Shown: positions 44,585 to 53,529, numbered from the stretch's first letter. The stretch is 64,000 nt of DNA from Cupriavidus taiwanensis (GCF_900250075.1 NZ_LT977070.1:310001-374000); one strand, 5' to 3'. Numbers and translations are program-made. Notes: generated by a model from the letters alone, not told the origin.

Positions 44585-45574
44585 ATGGCCTTCCCCTTCC
44601 GCCCGTCGCTGCTGGCCGCAGCGTGCGTCTTCGCTGGCACCGCACTGACCCACGTTACGGCCGCCGCGGCCGACGCCTATCCCAGCCGCCCGATCCGCCT
44701 GATCGTCGCCTATCCCACCGGCGGCATCAGCGACACCGTCGCGCGCGCGCTCGGCGAGCGCCTGTCGGCGCAGATGGGCAACTCGGTGGTGGTCGAGAAC
44801 AAGGCCGGCGCGGGCGGCAGCATCGGCATCGATGCGGTGGCCAAGGCAGCGCCGGACGGCTACACGCTCGGCTTCGCCGCCACCAGCCCGCTGACGCTGA
44901 ATCCGTATGTCGGCCGCGTCAACTACGATCCGCAGAAGGACGTGGCGCCGGTGATGAGCGTGATGTACTCGCCGGTGCTGGTGGTCGCGACTTCCGCGTT
45001 CAGCGGCAAGAGCTTTGCCGACGTGGTCGGCCAGGCCAGCACCAAACCGGGTTCGGTACGCTGGGCCACGTCGGGCCTGGGCACGGTCGGCCATGTGGTG
45101 CTGGAACAGGTCAAGCAGAAATCGAAGGCCGACATCGTGCTGATCCCGTACAAGGGCGCGGGCCAGCAGATGAACGATGCGCTCGGCGGCCAGTTCGAGG
45201 TGATGAGCACCAACGCCAGCCCGGTGCTGAGCCAGCATATGCAGGCGGGCCGCCTGCGCGCGCTGGCGGTGGGCGCGCCCAAGCGCCTGGAGAGCCTGCC
45301 CGCCGTGCCGACGCTGGCCGAGCTGGGCTACCCCAAGGCCAACCTGACCTCCACCTTCGGTGTGTTCGCGCCGGGCAAGACTCCCGCGGCCATCATCAAC
45401 CGGCTGAACGCCGAGCTGAACAAGGCGCTGGCCGAGCCGGAAGTGCATGAGCGCCTGCTCAAGGGCGGCGAAGTGCCGACCGGCGGCACGCCGGCGCAGT
45501 TTGCCAAGGCCATCCGCGAAGAATCCGCGGAGAACGCCCGCATCGTCAGGGAAGCCGGCATCAAGGCTGACTGA
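44585..45574 (+). CDS. Bug family tripartite tricarboxylate transporter substrate-binding protein
   Basis: 329 residues. A signal peptide ends AAAADAYPSRPIRL, the classic Bug mature start. Further marks: VAYPTGGISDTVARALGERL, VVENKAGAGGSIGIDAVAKAAPDGYTL, VPYKGAGQQMNDALGGQ and LAELGYPK. Bug proteins bind carboxylates such as glutamate, nicotinate or terephthalate in the periplasm; most are orphans in Burkholderiales, as here, with no TctAB transporter next to them. Confidence 0.93.
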   Translation: MAFPFRPSLLAAACVFAGTALTHVTAAAADAYPSRPIRLIVAYPTGGISDTVARALGERLSAQMGNSVVVENKAGAGGSIGIDAVAKAAPDGYTLGFAATSPLTLNPYVGRVNYDPQKDVAPVMSVMYSPVLVVATSAFSGKSFADVVGQASTKPGSVRWATSGLGTVGHVVLEQVKQKSKADIVLIPYKGAGQQMNDALGGQFEVMSTNASPVLSQHMQAGRLRALAVGAPKRLESLPAVPTLAELGYPKANLTSTFGVFAPGKTPAAIINRLNAELNKALAEPEVHERLLKGGEVPTGGTPAQFAKAIREESAENARIVREAGIKAD

Positions 45575-45609
45575 ATCACCCAGCCCGGCGTGCCGGCGCC
45601 GCAGAAGCG

Positions 45610-46290
45610 CTAGGCCGCATCGAGCCGGCTGCCCAGCCCGTACACCGACGACAGCCGCACGCCGTTGTGCGGCCACAGCGCCAGCTTGGTGCGCACGCGC
45701 GACAGGTGGCTGTCCACCGTGCGCGAAGCGGCGTCCATGTGGTAGCGCCAGACCTGGTCGACCATGGTCTGGCGCAGCACCAGCGAGCCCAGGTTGCGGA
45801 ACAGCAGCACCGCCAGGTCGAATTCCTTCGGAGCCAGCAGCACCGGCTTGCCCTGCACCCACACCTGCCGCTCGGCGGTGGCAAAGCGGAACGGCCCGTG
45901 TTCCAGGTCGCAATCCGCGCTCGCCGGCCGCGCGCGGCGCAGCAGCGCCAGCACGCGCGCGGCCAGTTCCGCGGTGCGCAGCGGCTTGGGCACGTAGCTG
46001 TCCGCGCCCTGCGCCAGGCAGGCCGCGACAAAGCCTTCTTCGTTAGAGGTTCCGGTCAGCATCACCGGCATCTCGGGGCCCAGCATGCGGCGCACCCACG
46101 CCAGTACTTCCAATGCCGGCAGGCCCGGCGTATCGCAATCCAGCATCAGCAGGTCGAACGATCTGCCGCGCAGCGCGCCGATCACGGCGCGCCCGCTGAG
46201 GTAGCGCGTGCACTGGTGGCCGTTCAGGCGCAGGGTCTGTTCGATGCTGACGGCGAGGGTGGGGTCCGCCTGCAGCGCGGCGATCTTCAC
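45610..46290 (-). CDS. OmpR/PhoB-type response regulator (A)
   Basis: 226 residues from GTG 46290, eight bases after AGGAG. The receiver domain has the phosphorylated Asp51 (LLMLDCDTPG), Thr in LTGTSNEEG and Lys102 (VPKPLR); one acid of the usual N-terminal pair is missing (LQADP). The winged-helix output domain ends RTVDSHLSRVRTKL. It is a clear paralogue of the regulator at 46522, transcribed away from it (231-base gap), with the shared string PKEFDLAVLLFR. Confidence 0.9.
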   Translation of the reverse strand: MKIAALQADPTLAVSIEQTLRLNGHQCTRYLSGRAVIGALRGRSFDLLMLDCDTPGLPALEVLAWVRRMLGPEMPVMLTGTSNEEGFVAACLAQGADSYVPKPLRTAELAARVLALLRRARPASADCDLEHGPFRFATAERQVWVQGKPVLLAPKEFDLAVLLFRNLGSLVLRQTMVDQVWRYHMDAASRTVDSHLSRVRTKLALWPHNGVRLSSVYGLGSRLDAA

Positions 46291-46521
46291 GGACGTGGCT
46301 CCTGTGCGCGGACGCACCGCAGTGCGCCGCCGGGATGGACACAGCTCGACAAACAGGTTGTGCGGGCACGGGTCGCACCGCAGCGAAGCCCATGGTAGGA
46401 GCGGCCCGCTGAGGCGAGAAGTAAAAGATTGTTGAAAGGCGAGATTGAGCGCTTTCCTATTCGGGCGGGCCGCTACACCGGATTAAATGTCCCGCTGATG
46501 GCCAGCTACGTCGGAGGCAAC

Positions 46522-47250
46522 ATGGGAAAGAAAACGGCACCGCGCATTGCATCGCTCGAGGACGCGCCCGCGGATGCGGCGCTGATCCGCCAGGTCGTCG
46601 CCAGCGCGGGATTCGAATGCGTCAGCTTCAGCGAAAGCCGGCGCCTGCTGCTGGCGCTGCGCGACGCCGGCTTCGACCTGCTGCTGCTGGACTGGCAGAT
46701 GCCGGACCTGTCCGGGCGCGAGGTGCTGGCCTGGGTGCGCACCCACCTGGACCGGCGCATCCCGGTCATGTTCCTGAGCTGCCGCGATGCCGAGCACGAC
46801 ATCGTCAGCGCGCTCGCCGCGGGCGCCGATGACTACATGGTCAAGCCGATCCGTCCGGCCGAGCTGGCCGCACGCATCGAATGCCTGCTGCGGCGCGCGT
46901 ATCCCGCGCAGGCGTCGCCGCACGCGCCGCTGCGATTGGGCGACTACGCCTTCGACTGCGCGTTGCGCCGGGTCACCTGCAACGGGCAGCCGATCGGCCT
47001 GACGCCCAAGGAGTTCGATCTTGCGGTGCTGCTGTTCCGCCACGAGGGACGCATCGTCACGCGCGACCACATCACCGCCGCGGTCTGGGGCCGCGAGATC
47101 TCGCCGATGTCGCGCACCATCGATACCCACGTGTCGCGCGTGCGCAGCAAGCTCGGGCTGCAGGCCGGGCGCGGCATGCGGCTGACCCCGGTCTATACGC
47201 ACGGGTACCGGCTTGAGCGCCTGGCACACGCCGAGCGGGCCGCCGCATGA
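46522..47250 (+). CDS. OmpR/PhoB-type response regulator (B)
   Basis: 242 residues from ATG 46522, chosen because GGAGG lies five to six bases upstream. The receiver has Glu13/Asp14, the phosphorylated Asp57 (LLLLDWQMPD), Ser86 and Lys108 (YMVKPIR). The output winged helix carries LTPKEFDLAVLLFRHEG and RTIDTHVSRVRSKLGL. It overlaps the start of the kinase-like gene by four bases (ATGA) and is paralogous to the divergent regulator A, which suggests a shared or competing circuit. Confidence 0.92.
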   Translation: MGKKTAPRIASLEDAPADAALIRQVVASAGFECVSFSESRRLLLALRDAGFDLLLLDWQMPDLSGREVLAWVRTHLDRRIPVMFLSCRDAEHDIVSALAAGADDYMVKPIRPAELAARIECLLRRAYPAQASPHAPLRLGDYAFDCALRRVTCNGQPIGLTPKEFDLAVLLFRHEGRIVTRDHITAAVWGREISPMSRTIDTHVSRVRSKLGLQAGRGMRLTPVYTHGYRLERLAHAERAAA

Positions 47251-48008
47251 CGGCGCGCCCGCTGCGCCTTGCGCTGCTTGCCGCGGCGTGGTGTCTGGGC
47301 GGCTGCTGGCTGGCGCGACGCAGCCGCAGCGGAGCTGCGGTGCAGGCGCCGGCAGGCGGCTGCGACGTGCGCGATCCGGCCGCCGTGCACGACATGCTGC
47401 TGCATGCGCTGGGCCACGACCTGCGCGAGCCCAATGCCTCGCTGCTGGCGTGGCTGGCGCTGCGCCAGACCCGGTCGCAGGCCGATGCGGCGCTGCTGGC
47501 GCAGGTGGACGGCCATGCGCGCCGCTCGCTGCGCCATATCGACGACCTGAACCGGCTGCTGCGCGAAACGCGGCATGCCTATCGGATGCGGCGGCTCGCC
47601 ATGGACACTTTGCTCGATGAAGCGCTCGACCGGGTCTGGACCGAGGCCGGCGCGGCCGGCATCCGGCTCGAACGCCCGGCCGGGCGCCTGCCGCGCATCG
47701 GCGGCGACGCGGGGATGCTCGCCGGCACGCTGCAATGGCTGCTGGCGAGCGCCATCGCGGCGGCGGCGCATGGCACGGCCTTGCGCACCGCGTGCCGCGG
47801 CCATGCCGGCGGCGTGGCGCTGTCGATCGTGTTCCAGCCCGCCGATGACGCAGCCGCATCGCAACTGGCCCGGCCCGGACCGGCGCTGCTGTGCGCGCAG
47901 CGCGTGGTGGCGCGCCATGGCGGTCTGCTGGTGCCGCTGCAGCCGATGCAGGGCGAAGCCGCGCAGGCCGGCTGGTACCTGTGGCTGCGGCGCCGGCCGC
48001 GCCCATGA
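47247..48008 (+). CDS. Histidine-kinase-like protein with degenerate ATPase domain
   Basis: 253 residues, ATG overlapping the regulator B stop. An N-terminal hydrophobic segment (residues 6-22) anchors it. The HisKA helix keeps the phospho-acceptor His57 in LGHDLREPNAS. The ATP-binding half is eroded: the N-box is LQWLLASAIA (both Asn replaced), no DxGxG is visible, and the G2 region GPALLCAQRVVARHGG has lost its glycines. It is short for a sensor kinase and has no sensor domain. It may be a phosphotransfer protein or an inactive kinase. Confidence 0.75.
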   Translation: MTARPLRLALLAAAWCLGGCWLARRSRSGAAVQAPAGGCDVRDPAAVHDMLLHALGHDLREPNASLLAWLALRQTRSQADAALLAQVDGHARRSLRHIDDLNRLLRETRHAYRMRRLAMDTLLDEALDRVWTEAGAAGIRLERPAGRLPRIGGDAGMLAGTLQWLLASAIAAAAHGTALRTACRGHAGGVALSIVFQPADDAAASQLARPGPALLCAQRVVARHGGLLVPLQPMQGEAAQAGWYLWLRRRPRP

Positions 48009-48009
48009 A

Positions 48010-48033
48010 AAAAGGCACCCGAAGGTGCCTTTT
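48010..48033 (-). terminator. Bidirectional intrinsic terminator with UUCG tetraloop
   Basis: AAAAGGCACC (48010-48019) pairs with GGTGCCTTTT (48024-48033). Read on the minus strand the loop is C(TTCG)G, an extra-stable tetraloop, followed by a T-run. It ends the porin transcript and, on the other strand, the kinase-like gene (the A-run overlaps its last codons). Confidence 0.9.
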
Positions 48034-48059
48034 GCCAGTGACTGCCAATCAGGTATCGA

Positions 48060-49139
48060 TCAGAAGATGTGGCGGATACCGACGGCAGCGCCGGTCTGGT
48101 TGTTACGGCCAGGCATTTCGGTGATGGTGCCGCCCGAAACCTTGTTGAAGTCAACCGTGCCGTAGACCTGGGTGCGCTTGGACAGCGAGTACTCGGCCAG
48201 CAGCACGCCGGTGTAGCGGCGGCCGTTGTTGTCGTTCACGCCGTTGACGTTTTCGACGTAGTCGCCGTAGAACACGCCGGTCAGGGCCAGCGCCGGGGTG
48301 GCCTGGTAGGTCACGCCGATGTAGCCGATGGTGTCCTTGCGCGGGTTGGCTGCAGCGTTGCCGCCAGCCGGGATCGGGTTCAGCGTGGCGCCGCCCGTGA
48401 AGTTCAGCGAGGCATCCACCGAACCGGTGCGGTCCTTGCCGCCGATGTAACCCAGGAACACCTTGGCCGGCCCGATCGAGTACTTACCGGCAGCGCCCCA
48501 CATCTGCTGCTTCTCGCCGGTGAGATTACGCACTTCCTGGTACACGCCGCCGATGCCGAACGGACCGAAGGTGTACGCGGCGCGAGCGCCCCAGTACTGG
48601 TTCTGGCTCATGCTGCCAGCCTGCTCACCGAAGCCGTAGCTGGCGCCGACGTCCAGGCCGCCGAACTTGCCGCCGTAGCTGACGACGTTGTCGTTACGGA
48701 AGTTGGTCAGGAAGAACGGCCAGGCGTTGTTGGTGTAGTTGCCGATGGTCAGCGGATCGTAGTCGCCGAAGAAGTTAAAGCCTTCGGTGTACTGGCGGCC
48801 CAGCTTGATCGTGCCGAAGTCACCGCTCAGGCCCACGTAGGCCTGACGACCGAACAGGCGGCCATTCTGGTTGGCGCGGCCGGTGTCCGGATCAAAGCCA
48901 TTTTCCAGCTGGAAGATCGCCTTCAGGTTGTTGCCCAGGGCTTCGCTGCCCTTGATGCCCCAGCGGCTGTTGGTGACGGCGCCGTTGGTCAGTTCCCACG
49001 AGTTGTCATTGTTGGCGTTCGCGTTCGTCTGGAAGCGGATGCTCTGGTCGACGATGCCGTACAGGGTGACGGAGGATTGTGCGAAAGCCGAACCTGCCAA
49101 CAGGCTGCCGGCTGCGAGGACGATGGCCGATTTCTTCAT
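48060..49139 (-). CDS. Gram-negative porin (Burkholderiales type)
   Basis: 359 residues. A signal peptide ends SAFAQSSVTLYGIVDQ, the usual mature start; 16 beta strands follow with SRWGIKGSEALGNNLKAIFQLENGFD, RQAYVGLSGDFGTIKLGRQ and the C-terminal sorting residues GIRHIF ending in Phe. It is a trimeric outer-membrane channel for small solutes. AAAGGAG sits six bases upstream of the ATG, the codon use is highly biased and the terminator is strong, all fitting high expression. Confidence 0.93.
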   Translation of the reverse strand: MKKSAIVLAAGSLLAGSAFAQSSVTLYGIVDQSIRFQTNANANNDNSWELTNGAVTNSRWGIKGSEALGNNLKAIFQLENGFDPDTGRANQNGRLFGRQAYVGLSGDFGTIKLGRQYTEGFNFFGDYDPLTIGNYTNNAWPFFLTNFRNDNVVSYGGKFGGLDVGASYGFGEQAGSMSQNQYWGARAAYTFGPFGIGGVYQEVRNLTGEKQQMWGAAGKYSIGPAKVFLGYIGGKDRTGSVDASLNFTGGATLNPIPAGGNAAANPRKDTIGYIGVTYQATPALALTGVFYGDYVENVNGVNDNNGRRYTGVLLAEYSLSKRTQVYGTVDFNKVSGGTITEMPGRNNQTGAAVGIRHIF

Positions 49140-49487
49140 GGTGCTCCTTTTCTGTCTTGTACTGTGCCCTTCGCCGGATCACGGCGGGGATAAGGTCTAC
49201 GTTTCCTGTAAACGCCGCGAAAATTTAACAAAACGTAAGGAACAAGGACACAAAACTCCGTGGAGCCGCGCTTTCAAGCAGGAAATTGGTGCAATTCCGT
49301 TGTCTGGCCGCTACAGAATTCTGCATTTGGGGCCTGCGGCAGCGCTGTGGAGAAGCCTCGGCGGCGCGCTGGCACGGCGGCGGGGCGTTGGAGCGGAAGT
49401 GGGGAAGGAGGAGGAAAAAGGGGGAAGAAAGAAGGAAGGGGCGGGGCGACGAGCCCCGCATGGACCCGGCGCTGCCGGGTCCCGTGC
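49140..49487. other. Gap between porin and minE genes
   Basis: No gene seen. The first ~120 bases (AT-rich near 49220-49260) should hold the minus-strand porin promoter and leader; I could not fix a -35/-10 pair. From 49401 to 49441 lies an uninterrupted purine run on the plus strand, just past the minE stop. Confidence 0.6.
49401..49441 (-). repeat. 41-base polypurine/polypyrimidine tract after minE
   Basis: The plus strand has only A and G from 49401 to 49441, so the minCDE transcript would carry 41 pyrimidines in a row shortly after the minE stop. This could act as a Rho loading site or adopt triplex DNA. No intrinsic terminator is seen after minE. Confidence 0.7.
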
Positions 49488-49742
49488 TCAGTGCTGCGGG
49501 ATCTCGATCTTGACCTCGAGCACCTCGAGGTTGTCCTGGCGTTCCAGGCTGACGCGCAGGTCCTGGTCGCCGATCTTGACGTACTTGGAGATCACCGCCA
49601 CCAGCTCGCGCTGCAGCGCGGGCAGGTAGTCGGCGGGGGCGGAATGGCCGGTGCGCTCGTGCGCCAGGATGATCTGCAGCCGCTCCTTCGCGACCGACGC
49701 GGACTTCTTCTTCTCTCCCAGCAGGAAGGAAAGGATCGACAT
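49488..49742 (-). CDS. minE: Cell division topological specificity factor MinE
   Basis: 84 residues. The N-terminal membrane/MinD-binding part is [29 protein letters not shown], then [19 protein letters not shown] and the C-terminal dimer strand [11 protein letters not shown]. MinE drives the pole-to-pole oscillation of MinCD and so keeps the Z ring at mid-cell. It starts 21 bases after the minD stop in the order minC-minD-minE. Confidence 0.97.
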   Translation of the reverse strand: MSILSFLLGEKKKSASVAKERLQIILAHERTGHSAPADYLPALQRELVAVISKYVKIGDQDLRVSLERQDNLEVLEVKIEIPQH

Positions 49743-49763
49743 GGGGTGAGCCCTCCTTGACCG

Positions 49764-50579
49764 TTACTTGTTGCCGAAGATGCGCGAGAACAGCCCCGGC
49801 TTCTGGTAGTCGGTGAAACGCATCGGCTTGTCCTTGCCGAGGAAGCGGTCCACCACGTCGCCATAGGCGTCGGCCACGTCGCTGCCTTCCAGGTGGATGG
49901 CGGGCGTGCCCTGGTTGGAGGCGTGCAGCACCGCTTCCGATTCCGGCACCACGCCGATCAGCTTGATGCGCAGGATTTCCTGGATGTCGGTCAGCGACAG
50001 CATCTCGCCGCCATGCACGCGCTTGGGGTTGTAGCGGGTGATCAGCAGGTGTTCCTTGATCGGGTCGCCGCCCTCGCTGGCGCGCTTGGTCTTGGACGAC
50101 AGGATGCCGAGGATGCGGTCCGAATCGCGCACCGACGACACTTCCGGGTTGGTGACGATCAGGGCCTCATCGGCAAAGTACATCGCCATCAGCGCGCCTG
50201 ACTCGATGCCGGCGGGCGAATCGCAGACGATGTACTCGAAGTCCATCTCGATCAGGCCGTTGATGACCTTCTCCACGCCTTCCTTGGTCAGCGCGTCCTT
50301 GTCACGCGTCTGCGAGGCCGGCAGGATGAACAGGTTCTCGCACTTCTTGTCCTTGATCAGCGCCTGGCGCAGGTTGGCTTCGCCCTGCACCACGTTGATC
50401 AGGTCATACACCACGCGGCGTTCGCAACCCATGATCAGGTCGAGGTTGCGCAGGCCGACGTCGAAGTCGATCACGGCAGTCTTGTGGCCGCGCAGGGCCA
50501 GGCCGGCGGCAAAGCTGGCGCTGGTGGTGGTCTTGCCGACGCCTCCCTTGCCGGAGGTCACAACGATGATTTTTGCCAT
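49764..50579 (-). CDS. minD: Septum site-determining ATPase MinD
   Basis: 271 residues. Deviant Walker A SGKGGVGKTTTSA, switch I DFDVGLRNLDLIMG, switch II CDSPAGIESGA and the C-terminal amphipathic membrane-targeting helix (GLFSRIFGNK) are intact. ATP-bound MinD recruits MinC to the membrane and is released by MinE. Second gene of minCDE. Confidence 0.97.
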   Translation of the reverse strand: MAKIIVVTSGKGGVGKTTTSASFAAGLALRGHKTAVIDFDVGLRNLDLIMGCERRVVYDLINVVQGEANLRQALIKDKKCENLFILPASQTRDKDALTKEGVEKVINGLIEMDFEYIVCDSPAGIESGALMAMYFADEALIVTNPEVSSVRDSDRILGILSSKTKRASEGGDPIKEHLLITRYNPKRVHGGEMLSLTDIQEILRIKLIGVVPESEAVLHASNQGTPAIHLEGSDVADAYGDVVDRFLGKDKPMRFTDYQKPGLFSRIFGNK

Positions 50580-50646
50580 GGCTCTTTGGTCCAGTAATAA
50601 GTTGAAGCTTGCGCTCTCTGTGATCCGGTCCCGATGAGCGCCGCGG

Positions 50647-51447
50647 TTACTTGAGCCGCAGCGCTTCGAGGATCAGTTTTTCATCGGCCAGGCGCACCTG
50701 GGCGGTCTTGCCGTGCACATCGGCCGGAAGCGTCTGCTCCGCGGTCCGGTAGATGCCGGCGATGGAAATCAGTTCGGGCTCCATGCACGTGCTGAAGATG
50801 CGCGCGGCGGTGTTGCCCTTGACCCCCGCCAGCGCACGGCCGCGCAGCGGGGCATAGATATGGATGTTGCCTTCGGCGATGACCTCGGCACCGTAGCTGA
50901 CCACGTCCATGATGACCACGTCGCCATGCGCGTAGACCTGCTGGCCGGAGCGCAGCGGCTTGTCGATCAGTAGGGTCTGGGTCTGGCGCACGGCCGCGGC
51001 GACGGCGGCGTCGGTGGCTGCCTGGGCCGCGGCACGGGCGCCTTCTTCACGCGCCGCCTGTTCGGCGGCGGCCTGTTCCGCCGCGGCAGCGGCCTTGGCC
51101 TCGGCGGCACGCTCGGCGGCGCCGTTGCGGCGGGCCTGGCTGTCGAGCAGCGGCAGGCCGAAGCGCTCGGCCCACTCGCGCTGGCCGGCACGGGCCACCA
51201 CGCCGATGGCGCGGGCCTTGAGCGTGGCCAGCGTGTCGATCACGGTGCCGAGCGCGACTTCGCTGTCATCGTCGAGCGCGCGCAGGTCCAGCGCGATCAC
51301 GTCATTGGAGAAGAAGTCGGGGGTGGCTTCGAAGCGGGTGAGGAGGTCATCCCGCAGCGCAGCCATGTCGGCGGTCTGGAGGGCGAGAAGGAGGGCGTCG
51401 ACGTTGCCACTGCGCAGCTCGAAGCGTGGCGTTTTCTTCTGGGACAT
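50647..51447 (-). CDS. minC: Septum site-determining protein MinC
   Basis: 266 residues from ATG 51447. An N-terminal FtsZ-antagonising domain (FELRSGNVDALLLALQTAD, DVIALDLRAL) and a C-terminal beta-helix domain (LRSGQQVYAHGDVVIMDVVSYGAEVIAEGNIHIYAPLRGRALAG) that binds MinD are joined by an unusually long Ala/Glu-rich helical linker of about 50 residues (around 108-155). It blocks Z-ring assembly near the poles. First gene of minCDE; the next gene upstream diverges. Confidence 0.96.
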   Translation of the reverse strand: MSQKKTPRFELRSGNVDALLLALQTADMAALRDDLLTRFEATPDFFSNDVIALDLRALDDDSEVALGTVIDTLATLKARAIGVVARAGQREWAERFGLPLLDSQARRNGAAERAAEAKAAAAAEQAAAEQAAREEGARAAAQAATDAAVAAAVRQTQTLLIDKPLRSGQQVYAHGDVVIMDVVSYGAEVIAEGNIHIYAPLRGRALAGVKGNTAARIFSTCMEPELISIAGIYRTAEQTLPADVHGKTAQVRLADEKLILEALRLK

Positions 51448-51665
51448 AGCCGGGTGACCGTGGAAATGCCACATTCTAACGTCGTATCTGTCGCGAACTG
51501 TAACAATTGGATCGATATGTACCGCAGGTGGCGCGTGGGCTCCATGCGCGAGCCGGTGGCGCGGCGCAAGTGTGGCCGGCGCGGCTTGCGCGGCCTCGGC
51601 ATCGCGCGGCGCGGGCATCGTGCAAAGCCTTGTTACGATTGCGCCATCTGATCAGCGGAGTTTCC

Positions 51666-52637
51666 ATGGGCGCCATCGTCAATTGCGTGGCCTACCGGCA
51701 GGGCAAGCGGCTCGGCACGGTAGGCATGGAGGAAATCCCGGCGGTGCTGGCGGTGCCCGGCACCTTCGTCTGGCTGGGCCTGCACGAGCCAGACCTGGCG
51801 CTGCTGCGGCAGGCGCAGCAGGCCTTCGGCCTGCACGACCTCGCGGTTGAAGACGCGACCAACGCGCACCAGCGTCCCAAGCTCGAGGCCTACGGCGATT
51901 CCGTGTTCGTGGTGCTCAACACCGCGCAGCTGGTGCAGGACGAAGTCGTGGTCGGCGAGACCCACCTGTTCGTCGGCCCCAACTACGTGGTCTCGGTCCG
52001 CCATGGGGCCAGCAGCACCTATACGCCGGTGCGCGAGCGCTGCGAACACGACCCGCACGGCCTGGCCAACGGGCCTGGCTATGTGCTGTACGCGCTGATG
52101 GACTTCGTCGTCGACCACTACCTGCCCATCGTCACGCGCCTGGAGGACAACTTCGAGGCGCTCGAGCAGGGCATCTTTCGCGACGAGTTCGACCGCGCCG
52201 CGATCGAGCGCCTGTACCAGGTCAAGCGCCAGGTGCTGCGCCTGCGCAATGCGGTCAGTCCGGTCGAAGACATGTGCGGCCAGCTGATCCGGCTGCACGA
52301 ACAACTGGTGCCGAAGGAGCTGCGCGCCTATTTCCGCGATATCGAAGACCACGCCAGCCGGCTGGTGCGCACGCTCGACGTGGTGCGCGAAATGCTGACC
52401 ACCGCGGTGCAGGTCAACCTGGCGCTGGTGACCGTCGGGCAGAACGAAGTGGTCAAGCGGCTGGCCGGCTGGGGCGCGATCCTGGCAATCCCGACGGTGG
52501 TGTTCAGCCTGTACGGCATGAATTTCGATTTCATGCCTGAGCTCAAAGTCCACTACGCGTACCCGGCCGTTATCGGTGTGACCGCGGTGGCCTGCGGCGC
52601 GTTGTGGCGGCGGCTGCACCGCGCGGGGTGGATCTGA
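51666..52637 (+). CDS. CorA family divalent cation transporter
   Basis: 323 residues from ATG 51666, GGAG six bases upstream. The cytoplasmic funnel domain leads to two C-terminal helices with the pore signature YGMNF (SLYGMNFDFMPEL). FVGPNYVVSVRHG and LEDNFEALEQGIF are family-typical. It carries magnesium (or cobalt/nickel) inwards, or in ZntB-like members zinc. Divergent from minC with 218 bases between. Confidence 0.92.
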   Translation: MGAIVNCVAYRQGKRLGTVGMEEIPAVLAVPGTFVWLGLHEPDLALLRQAQQAFGLHDLAVEDATNAHQRPKLEAYGDSVFVVLNTAQLVQDEVVVGETHLFVGPNYVVSVRHGASSTYTPVRERCEHDPHGLANGPGYVLYALMDFVVDHYLPIVTRLEDNFEALEQGIFRDEFDRAAIERLYQVKRQVLRLRNAVSPVEDMCGQLIRLHEQLVPKELRAYFRDIEDHASRLVRTLDVVREMLTTAVQVNLALVTVGQNEVVKRLAGWGAILAIPTVVFSLYGMNFDFMPELKVHYAYPAVIGVTAVACGALWRRLHRAGWI

Positions 52638-52780
52638 GCCAGCGCTCGAGTTATTTGTGCGAAGAATTATGCTGTCTGAAATCTCAGCTATTTGATTATT
52701 CGTGTAGATAATCGGTCGCTACCGGGCACCTCGGCGTACTCCTACACTGAAGCACAGAAGGCCTCGCGCCGGAGTCCGCC

Positions 52781-53482
52781 ATGTCGAAAGCCCGTTTCCC
52801 GCATGCCGCCGTGCTGGCCGGCGCGTTTTGCGCGTGGCTGGTGTTGCCACCCGCCGCCGCGGCACCGCAGCCGCCCGCGCCGGCGCAGGCGCAGACCCGC
52901 GACGCTGTCGCGGCCTACGAGTCGGGCCGCTTCGACCAGGCTCTGCAGGGTTTCTCCGCCGCCGCGCGCCAGGGCAACCGCCTCGCGCAATTCAACTACG
53001 CGATGATGCTGCTGCGCGGCGAGGGCACCGCCGCGCAGCCGCAAGAAGCGCTGGTGTGGCTGCGCAAGGCAGCCGACAACGGCATGACCCATGCGCAATA
53101 CACCTGGGGCGACCTGTACGAGCGCGGCGAGCTGGTGCCGAAATCGCTGGAAGAGGCGAACCGCTGGTATGAGCGCGCGGCACAGGGCGGCCACGTGCAG
53201 GCGCAGATGGAACTGGCGACGAACTACTTCACCGGCCGCGGCGTGCCGCGCGACTACGCGCAGGCGTTTGCGTGGTACCAGCGCGCGGCAAGCGCGGGGG
53301 ATGGCGGTGCGCAGTACATCGTCGGCAGTTTCTACGAGCGCGGCGAGCCGGGCGTGGTCGAAAAGGATATCGAGCAGGCGAAGATCTGGTACGCGCGCTC
53401 CGCGGCACACGGGGATCCGGGGGCGCTGGCGAAGCTGAGGTCTTTGCTGGAGGAGACGGTGCGGGGGAGGGCGGGGATGTGA
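52781..53482 (+). CDS. Exported Sel1-repeat (TPR-like) protein
   Basis: 233 residues. A signal peptide ends PPAAAAPQP (cleavage near 28). About five Sel1-like repeats follow, each with the A-x-(Y/W)-x8-G-x-A pattern (for example ALVWLRKAADNGMTHAQYTWGDLYERG and AFAWYQRAASAGDGGAQYIVGSFYERG). Such repeats form a protein-binding solenoid, here in the periplasm. The partner is unknown. Convergent with gatB. Confidence 0.88.
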   Translation: MSKARFPHAAVLAGAFCAWLVLPPAAAAPQPPAPAQAQTRDAVAAYESGRFDQALQGFSAAARQGNRLAQFNYAMMLLRGEGTAAQPQEALVWLRKAADNGMTHAQYTWGDLYERGELVPKSLEEANRWYERAAQGGHVQAQMELATNYFTGRGVPRDYAQAFAWYQRAASAGDGGAQYIVGSFYERGEPGVVEKDIEQAKIWYARSAAHGDPGALAKLRSLLEETVRGRAGM

Positions 53483-53529
53483 CGGGCGTGTCGGTGTACG
53501 CAACGCCTTAGTGGACCGTGGGCGTGCTC

